Program-made: the position numbers and the translations under genes
Shown: positions 1 to 13,800 of the stretch, piece by piece
Position numbering within the stretch: the stretch's first letter is position 1
Layout of the letters: every line of letters starts with the position of its first letter
Notes under the pieces: generated by a model
Database searches by the model: none
Told to the model about the DNA's origin: nothing
What the model saw: only the letters and a program-made list of their open reading frames with translations
Origin: Arenicola marina
Lineage: Eukaryota > Annelida > Polychaeta > Arenicolidae
DNA length: 64,000 nucleotides
Direction of reading: 5' to 3'
Assembly: GCA_964019135.1 (NCBI GenBank)
Contig: OZ025260.1
Span: 26,530,254-26,594,253, forward strand

Positions 1-588
1 GAGGTGGAATAGATTGTGTCACTGTTTTTGACAAAAACAAAAACTGATGAATTCCGTTTAGAGCTCCTTGTAATCTGCGCTACGCGTGTTTCCCAATCGT
101 GAAACATGTCGCACAAAGCATGTCTACAAGTCGTGTTGCACCAATTTGGGCCTTGAGCATCAAATGTGTTCATGCACTTACATGTGTCCATCAACGATAA
201 AATATGCTTACCTTATTGGGGCATGACGCATTTACATTCAGCGTTAGCTAGTGGTTAGGTATCGCGATCGTCAGATATATTTACTTATACAAAGAGATTT
301 CTAGTTATAAAAAACTTACTCTCTAAATTGTCCAGTGCGCGCAGGAATTATATCAAGAGCGAGAGGCGGTGGTATCAATTGGTGAATTACCTGCCCTGCC
401 CCCCATGTTCACTCTGACACATTAGAGCTTCAGAAGGTGGTGTGATTGAATGAGTGTCAGTTGACAGAAACATCCATTCCGGTTAATAATTCAACGTATA
501 AAATTTGATATCTAATATCATAAACACGTTTAAACAAGCAGAATGGGTGGACAATCTGAGAACAAAGAAATGTGGTCACATTTTTCAG
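1..588. other. Inter-cassette spacer (intron) of gene 1
   Basis: This sequence is homologous to the spacers at about 2390-2977, 4777-5365 and 7135-7722, with the same blocks in the same order. At least one more cassette therefore lies left of the window. I see no exon here. Confidence 0.75.
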
Positions 589-1823
589 GTTCTCAGGGTG
601 ATCCGTGGCCGGCTGCACCACCAGGTTAGTGTTGGTTAAACCCTTTTGTGACTGAGGGTCTATCTATTTTGCTGGAAGTTTGTATTCTCACGCATAATTT
701 ATTTTCGATCGTGATCTTTTCAATTGGCAATAAGATTTTTGCTGACAATTCATTCTCCCTCCAGATTACGGAGCGGTTCAAAATGTGGCACTCCAAGTGT
801 CTTGTGCTGCGTCCTCCTACCTCTCGTCCAGGTATGGTTGTCAAAGTGTCGTGGATGGGTAAATGCAGGTGTGTACGACTACCACCCGCATGGGTGGGTA
901 AATAACGGCGAAGGAATCGGCGCCTGGAGTCCGTTCAAAACGCAACCGATCGCCGTGAAGCCAGGTTAGCTAATCCCGTAGAGCCTTTCACCGTAGGATT
1001 GTTCCGCTCAAGTCCCGAACAATTTTTTTATTTTGGGATCTGTTGTGTGAAAATTATATTTTGTGTAGAAGGTGGTGCACACGACGATGGCCCGTGTTTT
1101 AAGAAGAATCCTCAATCCTAATATGCGAAAACGGAAGTGTTACAAATATGGCTGTTGCAGCATCTACTGTTTCCCCTTTTCCACCAATGGCAGTGGTTGT
1201 GAAAAGGCTGTGGACGGTATAGTGATTGTGGGAGACCGTCCCTCACATTCCTGGGTGACTAATGGCGAAGGAGTCGGCGCCTGGATAAGCCTCGTTTTCG
1301 ACGCCACCTACGAGGTGGTCGGCGTGCAGCTCCTACAACGATGTCACAGAGACAACCAGAACCGCGGTGTTGAACTCGCCTTCAGAGATGGATCGACACA
1401 GACTGTGATTTTCACGTTTGAGAATTTTGCCTCTCAATTTATATGTTGGAATTTAAAAAAAGTAATTAACTGAAATTGCTTTGTGAAGTGGTCGACATGG
1501 TGGTAAGCTTCATTCGATTTCATGAGAAACAATGTTAATCGGACAGGGGTGTTTGTTCTTCGCTAAAGCAATGCATATGTTAACAGCCTCAGCCAATGTT
1601 ATCCTGTTATTTTAGTAGATAACTTGTGGCTCTGCTGGTGACTTGTTGAAGGTGGAATTAGCCTGCTTCGAGACTAGTATCCTGGACAAGGTTTGTCCGG
1701 AACAAGGCTGGCAGCATTTCAATCTCACGGCTGTCGAGACATCTTACGTGACACTGACAATTCGCAGCGTGTGCACGTCATATAACAGCGGCTTCAGAGA
1801 GATCAAGATCTTGGCTCGTAGAG
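589..1823 (+). CDS. Gene 1 cassette 1: F5/8C-like domain
   Basis: The linker exon 589-624 encodes GSQGDPWPAAPP. Exon 765-831 gives the first strand (DYGAVQNVALQVSCAASS). Exon 1161-1404 gives the core with NGSGCEKAVDGIVIVG, WVTNGEGVGAWISLVF and LLQRCHRDNQN. Exon 1652-1823 gives the C-terminal part with CFETS, CPEQGWQHFNLT and SGFREIKILA. This NVAL...NAVDG...W...GFREI layout is the usual discoidin/F5-8C signature, with an extra set of cysteines. Stretch 832-1160 is a decayed half-domain (GWVNNGEGIGAW, then SVTNMAVAAS) that is out of frame and best read as intron. The donor after the core (gtgatt) is weak. The last codons read R-R-G where the other cassettes have R-T-G or R-S-G. Confidence 0.7.
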
Positions 1824-4800
1824 GTAGGTAATGCCAGAGTCCCCAACGATTGTCATGAATCGGATATAGGCAATTAAACTAATGCAGGATGACTCTTTTT
1901 TGACTGACCTACCTTTGCTGAATGATTCAAAGATAAGGACTTCTTTTTAGTAACTAAAATCGATATTTGGCAACGGAATAAATTACAAACGTGACAGTAC
2001 AGATTGTTATCGGCACTATGGTATATCAATTGAAATAAAAATATTGATTAGATCTAGACTGTCAAACTCATTTGAGGATAGTATCGAAATTAATGCTAGT
2101 TGTAACAATGGTCGGTTATAATAATGCTCTCGTCATACAAGCAAAATACCAATTGTTATATTTTGGTCGCCATAAATAAATGATATGTATACCGAGGTCA
2201 TGGAACAACCAAGTGTTTTATTGGTACAATCATCAGGCTGCTCGTTATTGTATCGTCCGAATATTGGTATTATGTAGTCATAATTCATGCAATATTGGGG
2301 GGCAGCACGCTGTAATTAATCCCGCCTTGCTTGATGTAAAAATTATCGGACATAAACATGTATTCCATAAGAGGCGCAATATTTGAGGTGGAGTAGATAA
2401 TGCCGTATTTTTTGACAACGAAAACTGATAAATTTCGTTCCTTGTAATCTGCGCTACACGTGCTTCCCACTTGTGAAACAAGACAAACACAGCATATCTA
2501 CAAGTCGTATTTTATCGGTGAAGTTTAATACCCTTTGGCCCTTGAGAATCAAATTTGTTCGTGCACTTCCATGTATCCATCAACGAGAAAATAGGCTCAC
2601 TCCAATGGAGCATGACGCCCGTCAGATTCAATGTTAACCTGTGATGTGTGTCGATTGCCCTATGTACACAGCGGTTCTTAGTTATAAAAAACTTACTCTA
2701 AAAACTACCCAGTTCGTGCAGGAATTATATCAGGAGCGAGAGCGTTATTATGTGGCGGGGGTATCAATAGGTGAATTGTTTCCACCGCCACACATTTTTG
2801 CTCTGACAAATTAGAGCTTTAGAAGCTGGTGTGATTGAACGAGTGTCCGTTGACAGAAACAACCATTAAGGTTAATAATTCAACGTATGGAATTTGATAT
2901 CCAATAAAAGAAACACGTCTAAAAGAGCAGAATGGGTGAAAAATCTGAGAACCAAAAAATATGGTCACGTTTTTCAGGTTCTCGGGGTGATCCGTGGCCG
3001 GCAGCACCACCAGGTTAGTGTTGGTTAAACCCCTTTGTGACTGAGGGTCTGTCTATTTTGCTGGAAGTTTGTATTCTCAATCATTTTATTTTCGATCGTG
3101 GTCTTTTCAATTGGCAATAAGACTTTTGCTGACAATTCATTCTCCCTCCAGATTACGGAGCGGTTCAAAATGTGGCACTCCAAGTGTCTTGTGCTGCGTC
3201 CTCCTACCTCTCGTCCAGGTATGGTTGTCAAAGTGTCGTGGATGGGTAAATGCAGGTGTGTACGACTACCACCCGCATGGGTGGGTAAATAACGGCGAAG
3301 TAATCGGCGCCTGGAGTCCGTTCAAAACGCAACCGATCGCCGTGAAGCCAGGTTAGCTAATCCCGTAGAGCCTTTCACCGTAGGATTGTTCCGCTCAAGT
3401 CCCGAAATTTTTTTTTATTTTGGGATCTGTTGTGTGAAAATTATATTTTGTGTAGAAGGTGGTGCACACGACGATGGCCCGTGTTTTAAGAAGAATCCTC
3501 AATCCTAATATGCGAAAACGGAAGTGTTACAAATATGGCTGTTGCAGCATCTACTGTTTCCCCTTTTCCACCAATGGCAGTGGTTGTGAAAAGGCTGTGG
3601 ACGGTATAGTGATTGTGGGAGACCGTCCCTCACATTCCTGGGTGACTAATGGCGAAGGAGTCGGCGCCTGGATAAGCCTCGTTTTCGACGCCACCTACGA
3701 GGTGGTCGGCGTGCAGCTCCTACAACGATGTCACAGAGACAACCAGAACCGCGGTGTTGAACTCGCCTTCAGAGATGGATCGACACAGACTGTGATTTTC
3801 ACGTTTGAGAATTTTGCCTCTCAATTTATATGTTGGAATTTTAAAAAAGTAATTAACTGAAATTGCTTTGTGAAGTGGTCGACATGGTGGTAAGCTTCAT
3901 TCGATTTCATGAGAAACAATGTTAATCGGACAGGGGTGTTTGTTCTTCGCTAAAGCAATGCATATGTTAACAGCCTCAGCCAATGTTATCCTGTTATTTT
4001 AGTAGATAACTTGTGGCTCTGCTGGTGACTTGTTGAAGGTGGAATTAGCCTGCTTCGAGACTAGTATCCTGGACAAGGTTTGTCCGGAACAAGGCTGGCA
4101 GCATTTCAATCTCACGGCTGTCGAGACATCTTACGTGACACTGACAATTCGCAGCGTGTGCACGTCATATAACAGCGGCTTCAGAGAGATCAAGATCTTG
4201 GCTCGTACAGGTAGGTAATGCCAGAGTCCCCAACGATTGTCATGAATCGGATATAGGCAATTAAACTAATGCAGGATGACTCTTTTTTGACTGACCTACC
4301 TTTGCTGAATGATTCAAAGATAAGGACTTCTTTTTAGTAACTAAAATCGATATTTGGCAACGGAATAAATTACAAACGTGACAGTACAGATTGTTATCGG
4401 CACTATGGTATATCAATTGAAATAAAAATATTGATTAGATCTAGACTGTCAAACTCATTTGAGGATAGTATCGAAATTAATGCTAGTTGTAACAATGGTC
4501 GGTTATAATAATGCTCTCGTCATACAAGCAAAATACCAATTGTTATATTTTGGTCGCCATAAATAAATGATATGTATACCGAGGTCATGGAACAACCAAG
4601 TGTTTTATTGGTACAATCATCAGGCTGCTCGTTATTGTATCGTCCGAATATTGGTATTATGTAGTCATAATTCATGCAATATTGGGGGGCAGCACGCTGT
4701 AATTCATCCCGCCTTGCTTGATGTAAAAAATTATCGGACATAAACATGTATTCCATAAGAGGCGCAATATTTGAGGTGGAGTAGATAATGCCGTATTTTT

Positions 4801-7800
4801 TGACAACGAAAACTGATAAATTTCGTTCCTTGTAATCTGCGCTACACGTGCTTCCCACTTGTGAAACAAGACAAACACAGCATATCTACAAGTCGTATTT
4901 TATCGGTGAAGTTTAATACCCTTTGGCCCTTGAGAATCAAATTTGTTCGTGCACTTTCATGTATCCATCAACGAGAAAATAGGCTCACTCCAATGGAGCA
5001 TGACGCCCGTCAGATTCAATGTTAACCTGTGATGTGTGTCGATTGCCCTATGTACACAGCGGTTCTTACTTATAAAAAACTTACTCTAAAAACTACCCAG
5101 TTCGTGCAGGATTTATATCAGGAGCGAGAGCGTTATTATGTGGCGGGGGTATCAATAGGTGAATTGTTTCCACCGCCACACATTTTTGCTCTGACAAATT
5201 AGAGCTTTAGAAGCTGGTGTGATTGAACGAGTGTCCGTTGACAGAAACCACCATTAAGGTTAATAATTCAACGTATGGAATTTGATATCCAATAAAAGAA
5301 ACACGTCTAAAAGAGCAGAATGGGTGAAAAAGCTGAGAACCAAAAAATATGGTCACGTTTTTCAGGTTCTCGGGGTGATCCGTGGCCGGCAGCACCACCA
5401 GGTTAGTGTTGGTTAAACCCCTTTGTGACTGAGGGTCTGTCTATTTTGCTGTAAGTTTGTATTCTCAATCATTTTATTTTCGATCGTGGTCTTTTCAATT
5501 GGCAATAAGACTTTTGCTGACAATTCATTCTCCATCTAGATTACGGAGCGGTTCAAAATGTGGCACTCCGAGCGTCGTGTGCTGCGTCCTCCTCTTCAAG
5601 GTATGATTGTCAAAATGTAGGTGGGTAAACGCAGGTGTGTACGACTACCTCTCGCATGGGTTGATGAATGACGGCGAAGGAATCGGCACCCGGAGTCTGT
5701 TCAAAACGCAACCGATCACCTTGAAGCCCAGTTAGCTAATCCCTTAGAACCTTTGATCGTAGGACTGATCTGCTTAAGTCCTGAATAATCCTTGTGTTTT
5801 GTAATCTGTTGTGTAAGAACTAACTTTTGTGTACAAGGTATTGCACCCGACGGTGACCCGTTTAAAAAAAAGAATCCTCAAACGTAGTATGTGATTACGG
5901 AAATGTTACAAATGGGGCCGTTGCAGCATCTCCTGTTCCTCCCTTTCCGACAGTAGACAACACGGTTGTGCAAATGCTGTGGACGGTGTAGTGATTGTGG
6001 GAGGCAACCCCGTTCATGAGTGGGTGACTAATGGCGAAGGAGTCGGCGCCTGGATCAGCCTCATCTTCGACTCCACCTACGAGGTTGTCGGCGTGCAGCT
6101 GCTACAGCGATGTCACAGAGACAACCAGAACCGTGATGTCGAACTCGCCTTCAGAGATGCATCGACACAGACTGTGAGTTTCACGTTTGAGAATTTTGCC
6201 ACTCCATTTATGTGTTGTAATTTAAAAAAAATTATTGGCTGAGATTGCTTTGTGAAGTGGTTCGACAAGGTGGTAAGCCACACTCGATCGCACACGGTGC
6301 CCGCACCTGACTTTATCAGAAACAATGTTAATTAATCGGACAGGGGGGTTTGTTCTTCGCTAAAGCAATGCATATGTTAACGGCCTCAGCCAATGTTATC
6401 ATGTTACTTTAGTAGATAACTTGTGGCTCTGCTGGTGACTTGTTGAAGGTGGAATTGGCCTGCTTCGAGACTAGTATCCTGGACAAGGTTTGCCCGGAAC
6501 AAGGCTGGCAGCATTTCAATCTCACGGCTGTCGAGACATCTTACGTGACACTGACAATCCGCAGCGTGTGCACGTCATCTAACAACGGCTTCAGACAGAT
6601 CAAAATACTGGCTCGTACAGGTAGGTATTGCCAGAGTCTTCAACGATTGTCATGAATCCGAGATAGGCAATTAAACTAATGCAGGATGACTCTTTTTCGA
6701 CTGACCTACCTTTGCTGAATGATTCAAAGATAAAGATTTCTTTTTAATAACTAAAATCGGTATTTGGCAACGGAACAAGTGACAAACGTGACAGTACAAA
6801 TTGTTATCGGACCTATGGTATACCAATTGAAATAAAAAATATTGATTATATATAGACTTTCTGGCCGGATATAATAATGCCCACGTCATGCAAGCAAAAT
6901 ACCAACTGGTATGTTTTGGTCGCCATCAATAAATGATATGTATACTGAGGTCATGGAACAACCAAATGTTTTATTGGTACAATCATCAGGCTACTCATAA
7001 TTGCATTGTCCGAATATTGGTAATATGTAGTCATAATTCATACAATATTGGGGGGCAGCACGCTGTAATTAATTACGCCTGGCTTGATATAAGGAATTAT
7101 CCGACATAAACATTTATTCAGTAAGAGGCGCGATATTTAAGGTGGAGTAGATTATGCCGTATTTTTCAAAAACGAACACTGATGAATTCCTCTTAGAGCT
7201 CCTTGTAATCGACGCTACACGTGTTTCCCACTCGTGTAACAAGACGAACGAAGCATATCTACAAGTCGTGTTTTAATGGTGAAGTTTAATACCCCTTTGG
7301 CCCTTGTGAATCAAATGTGTTCGTGCACTTACATGTATCCATCAACGAGAAAATAAGCTTACTCCAATGGGGCATGACGCAGTTAGATTCAATGTTAACC
7401 TGTGGTGTGTCGAATGTCATCTGTACACAGGGGTTCTTAGTTATCAAAACTTACTATATAAAATACCCAGTTCGCGCAAGAATTATATCAGGAGCGAGAG
7501 TAGTATCAATAGGTGAATTGTTTCCACCGCCACACATGTTCGCTCTGAAAAAATTAGAGCTTCAGAAGCTGATGTAATTAAGCAAGTGTCACAGTTGCCA
7601 GAAACATCAATTCCGCGGAATAAATCACCGTGTGAAATTTGATATATAGTGCAAGAAACACGGCTATACCAGCCGAATGGGTGCACAATTTGAGAACATA
7701 GAAATGTGGTCACATTTTTCAGGTTCTCGGGGTGATCCGTGGCCGGCAGCACCACCAGGTTAGTGTTGGTTAAACCCCCTTTTGTGACTGAGGGTCCATC

Positions 7801-10800
7801 TATTTTGCTGGAAGTTTGTATTCTCACGCATAGTCTATTTTTGATCGTGGTCTTTTCAATTGGCAATAAGATTTTTGCTGACAATTCATGTTCCATTCAG
7901 ATTACGGAGCGGTTCAAAATGTGGCATTCCAAGCGTCGTGTGCTGAGTCCTCCTACCTCTCGTCCAGGTATGGTTGTCAAATTGTCGTGGGTGGGTCAAT
8001 GCAGGTGTGTACGACTACCGCTCGCATAGGTGGATGGATAACGGCAAAGGAATCGGCGCCCGCGGTCCGTTCAAAACGCAAACGATCGCCACGAAGCACG
8101 GTTAGCTAATCTCGTAGAACCTTTGATCATAGAATTGACCTGCTCAAGTCCTGAACAATATTTTTATGTTGTGAACTGTTGTGTAAGAACTATTTTTGGT
8201 GTAGAAGGGGCTGCACCCGACAGTGACCGTGTTTGTCAAGAAGAATCCGCAATCGTAGTATGTGATTGCGGAAGTGTCACAAATGTGGCCGTTGCAGCAT
8301 CTCATATTCCTTCTATTCATACAGCTCCGTCGACGGTTGTCAAAATGCTGTGGACGGTGAAGTGATTGTGGGAGACCGTCCCTCACACGAGTGGGTGACT
8401 AGGGGCGAAGGAGTCGGCGCCTGGATCAGCCTCGTCTTCGACGCCACCTACGAGGTCGTCGGCGTGCAGCTCCTACAGCGATGCCACAGAAAGAACCAGA
8501 ATCAAGATATCACACTCGCCTTCCGAGATGGCTCTACACAAGCGGTCCGATTTACTTTTGACTCTTAGATTGAAATCTCTTTCGTATGAAACGTTTGAGA
8601 ACGTTGCCACGTTATTTATATGTTGGAATTTTTAAAAATCAATTGGCTGAGATTGCTTGGTGAAGTGGCTCGACAAGTTGGTAAGACATATTCGACCTCA
8701 CATGGCGAGGGCACTTGATTTTAACAGAAACAATGTTCATCGGACAGGGGTATTTACTCTTCGCTAAAATCATGCATATGTCAGATGCTTTCGGTAATGG
8801 TATTGCGTTGCTTCATTCGATAATTTGTGGCTTTGCTGGTGACTTGTTGAAGGTGAAATTAGCCTGCTTTGAGACCAGTATCCTGGACAAGGATTGTCCG
8901 CAACAAGGCTGGCAGCATTTCAATCTCACGGCTGTCGAGACATCTTACGTGACATTGACAATCCGCAGCGTGTGCACGTCATCTAACAGCGGCTTCAGAG
9001 AGATCAAGATCCTGGCTCGTGCAGGTAGGTATTGCCAGTATGCAACTCTATGCATGATTACGAGATCGGTAATTAAACTACTGACGGATGACTACCTTTC
9101 GCCTGACCTACCTTTGCTGCGTGAATCGAAGATATGGACTTTTATTTATTAAATAAAACGTTTATTATGCTACCAAACAAATTAAAAGCGTGACATAGTA
9201 CAGATTGTTATCGCAACAATGGTGCAAAAAATAAAGTTAATATAATGATTACATACTTTCAAAGTCCTAAGTGGATAATATCAAAATCCATGATACTTGC
9301 CACAATGGCCGGATATATTTAAAGCTGGTTCATGCTCTCCTCGTAGAAGCAAAATGCCAATCGGTATGTTTTGGCCGCCATAAATAATTGATCAGAATAC
9401 TGAGGTCATGCAGCAACCAAGTGTTGTATTGGTACAACAATCAGGTTACTCGTAATTGTATTGTGCGAATATTGGTAGTACGTAGTCATAATTTATACAA
9501 TATCGGGTGGCAGTACACTGCTATTATTCACACTTTGTCTGATGGAAGATATTCTTCTGCCTAGACGTTTATTCCCTGAGGGGCGCGATATTTGAGTTAT
9601 TCAGAGTAGATTAGGCCGTAGTTGTCGACAAAGAACACTAATGAATTCCATTCAAAGCTCCTCGTAATCTGCTCTGGGCGTGTTTCCCACTAGTGAAACA
9701 AGTTGCGCGAAGCATATCTACATGTCGTGTTTTAATGGTGAAGTATAATGTATACTCCTTTGCGCCTTGAGCATCAAACATGTTCATGCACTTACGTGTG
9801 CTCATCAACGAGAAAATATGCTTACGCTAATGGGGCATGACGTATTTACACTTAAAAATAGGTAGTGGTTAGGTGTGTCGATCGTCATATATATTGATTG
9901 GCGCCCAGTGGTACCTAGTGACACAACACCTAACCCAGCTAACAATTGAACGTTTCGCGAACGTTAATAGAGGGTTCGCTGAGGGTTTCGCGAACGTTCA
10001 CATGGAACGTTCGAGGTACGTTCGCCAGGAAAGTTTTGTTTACGTCAGTTGAACCTTTAAGCCAACGTTCGCTGAACGTTCACATGGAACGTTCGAGGTA
10101 TGTTCGCCAGGAAAGTTTTTGTTACGTTAATTGAACCTTCAAGCGAACGTGCGCTGAATGCTTAAAAAAACCGCTACCTCACATTTTGCTAACGTGCGAC
10201 AAACGATCAAATTACAATCCAGTCACACGAAACGATATAACCATGTGATGTATAATTCCATTTAATAGTACAAGCCATAATGATGGCCGCTCCAATCCGC
10301 TGGCCGTGGAGTACTCGTTAACATGCCCGCACGAGCGACAAAAAAAACATAAGAACAAAGGGTAATAATAGGGGTACCTACTATTGACCCCCATGATAGA
10401 CCACAAGTTACTGGTATCTTAGATAGCCTGATTATACAGACATTTAGACTGCTATTAAGATTTGTTACTAACATAATTGATCACATTATTGCTACCCTGT
10501 CCCTACCTTCCAGCAAAACTGCCTATCAAAATCCCACCCGGCGAACGAAGCCAATTACTTCAGTGCCAATTCTAGACACAATGGGACAGGCTTATTTATT
10601 TTCTTGTGGGGGGGGGGGCCTACTGTGGCTTAAGCCCCCCCCCCACCCCACCCCCTGGTAAAGCCGCAGAAGCCCCCTCGTAAATAAATAAGCCTATCCT
10701 ATGTCCAGGAGCAGCAGTCTGATGCTGACGAAAGGCCAGAACCGCCCCCCCCCCCACTTCTGCTGCCTAAGCACTGTAATCGCGAAATTCAAGCCCCCAC

Positions 10801-13800
10801 CCCACCCCACCCCTATAGTCTGGATCCGCCCCTTATCTCTTGTGCCTTGCAGTTGTACGCAGGGATCCCCACTGATCCTGGAACCACAGATCGACTGTCA
10901 CAGGCCACAGGGTGCCCCCCTCCCCCACCCCCCCCCCCCCCTCCCAAGCCTGTGTCTGTCGATCTGCGGCTCGCGTACACGTGTTACCCGTGTAACTCGA
11001 CGAGGACAGATAGACCTGTCAGAAATCATTCATAGTGACTTAATCACCGAAAATGCGAACAATCAAATGAAGCGATGTTGGTCACCAATAAGTGCCCTTT
11101 TCGAAAAAACGCTGACAAGTCATAAATCTTAATAAACGTCCAGATGGCAGATTTAGGACTTACAGACGAGGCTCAAGGCCACCAGGTAAAATTGTTACCC
11201 CTGAAGGCCTTGGGTTGCCGTCTAACAGAAGCTTTGTAGAACAATCCCTTATGAAAAAACACCATGGTATACCATGGTGTTTTGAAACAGGTATACCATG
11301 GTATACTATGGTAAATTACCATGGTATACCATGGTATACCATGGTGTTTTGAAACAGGTATACCATGATATACCATGGTAAATTACCATGGTAAATTATC
11401 AGGTAAATTACCATAGTAAATTACTATGGTATAGCATGGTAATTTACCATGGTATATCAAGTACCAGGGTATGCTAATTTACCATAGTACTTTAAAACAT
11501 GAATACCATGGTATACTATGTTACTAATCACCGTTACATATAGCTATATATAAATATAATCCTATGATATATATATAATGCCAGTCTAAAAAATACAAAA
11601 ATAAAGAATAGAAAGATTCACAATCCACTTTCATATTTCGTATTACAATAAAAAGGTGGAGTATGTGAACATGTGACATTATAAACACATAATTAACCCA
11701 AGGTCACCTGTTACGTAAATGACACAAATTCCAAAAGATTTACATAATATACACATTCCAGCCGTATAGATATATTAGAAAAACAAGCTACCATTATGTA
11801 AAAATATGTTCATTGCTTATATGCATATTGACATAAAATTAAATCAACAAATAATATCAATATACACCATATAGCAACATCATAGTTACATTTAGTTTTG
11901 TCTAGTCATTTTATGAGCAATAAAATATAGATATACTAAAGCTATATACATGACATAAATACCAGCTGTATTCGATTATTACCCAAATAATGTATACTAT
12001 AGAGGAATCAACTGTTATAAATGAATTGATAGAGTATTCTTTTTTTTCTAATGGATACTAATTCCACATCAAAATGAGATGCGCCACCATGCAGCACTTC
12101 GCAACTACTTCATAACTACTAGTCAACTTTAAAAAACTATAATTCAATGCATAAAGCATATATAAACAATCTCTTATACACATATATTCATTTCAATTTG
12201 TAAAACAAGTAGATCTTCCAAAATTTCTTCTTATTATCCAGCCTTTACAGAGTTGCTGAACTTCTCTCGCGTTAACATGCACATTTCTTTTACATCTTTG
12301 CCAGGAAATTCTCGCCTAACTTGATCTGTAACAAAGGATACACTTATCGTCTTAGTAAATTATCATTTACCAATGCTGTTTAACATTCTAAGACATGGGT
12401 ACTAATATGTTGGAAGGCTATCTTACAAAACTTTGTACCACATTTATTTTTACAGTATGCAGGAAGCAAAATAAATACCAAAGAGAATGTTAAAAACAGA
12501 ATAGCCTGAAAACATACTCTAGTACAGAGTTCCCACCTGAAATACAAAAACAATTACCTGATTTTTCCCTGAGTAACAGAAAGACATGGCCTTCGACCCC
12601 TCCACACCGACACCATCAACTAATTAGGGGGAGGGATGTGACAGGGCTATAGGGTTGAGGCACTCATAGACACATGTACAAAGAAACCTAAAAAGTATCT
12701 TAACAATATGTTAACGAGAGGAATGCACAGGACATACACGAGTCTTATGACAGGCCACTTCATCACTCACAGGCTAGGCCAGCTCTGGTAAACAGGAGTC
12801 ACAATCTGTGTACGAAGGTTCATACACATAAGAACAGACAATAGTTTTTTATGAAACTGGCTGCAGGCTAGTGCCATAGTGGCAGTACCACAGCCTATGG
12901 CTGTCCAGCCACACTATAGACTCTGTGTGGCCGCCAATTGACATATCCAAGTTGGGAGCGGACTGCGTTTAATTTGTTGAACTACCTGGCTATGGCTATG
13001 GCATAGGGGGGCATGTAGGTACAGGAACTACAAACTCCAGAGAGAGGGAGGGGGGCGGAGTCTAGCCCTAGCCTAGAACCCTAGGCTGTGTGTGGCTGAA
13101 ATGACTGTTCGACCATAGCCATGTTCATGGCTAGCCCTAGCCTGAATGTACAGACGTTACAGTTTGACAGTCTGATGCTACAGTAAGCATCAGACTGTCA
13201 AACTGTAACGTCTGAACATTCAGGCTAGGCTAGTCCATACTCCCTCCAGTGTTTGGGGTTCCTGTCCTGTAGTGTAGATGGCTCCTGTTGTGCCAGTGGC
13301 TGCTCCAACACAAAACCCTCCGCCTCCCCCACCCGGCACCCTACAGTCTACCCGTACAGCCCCTTCCTAGCGGCCGAAATGTCCCGCGGCCGAAACATCC
13401 AGCGGCCCAGGTGGGCATACACCGTGTAGGCCTAACAAGACTATCATTTCATCAACAAGTTTCAATGTATAAAGGCTCCTGTTCGCCTTTTGTTATGGTG
13501 CCACGCTCGAATTTGGGCGTCTTCAGGTTCTATAGAGTATAGTATTAATAAATACATACCTTTCATTCATATAAATAAGCAAATATTCGTGAATATAAGC
13601 TAATCGTATCAACATGCCGTAGGACTCCGCTCGCCTTTCCGCAACATTGTTCAGACTTCGCGCATGCGCCTTGCGATCTCCGCTGCGCATCTTCGCTAGG
13701 CGGCAGCTGCCGTCTGGTGGCGCGCTGCTCACTTCGCGGGCTGTGGCACGCTGCAAATCTCACTAATGTTTTAGGGCGGGGTGTGTGTGTGTGTGGAGGG

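Larger units (their letters stand above)
589..7722 (+). repeat. Tandem 2.36-2.39-kb cassette units of gene 1
   Basis: Linker exons start at 589, 2978, 5366 and 7723, steps of 2389, 2388 and 2357 bp. The second unit is almost identical to the first over exons, introns and spacer. The third is visibly older. Confidence 0.9.

Noticed and set aside
1072-1473. Single 133-codon frame starting MVHTTMARVLRRI as a standalone gene
   Set aside because: Its first 30 or so codons are an out-of-frame reading of a relic exon and its last codons are intron; only the middle matches the domain exon.
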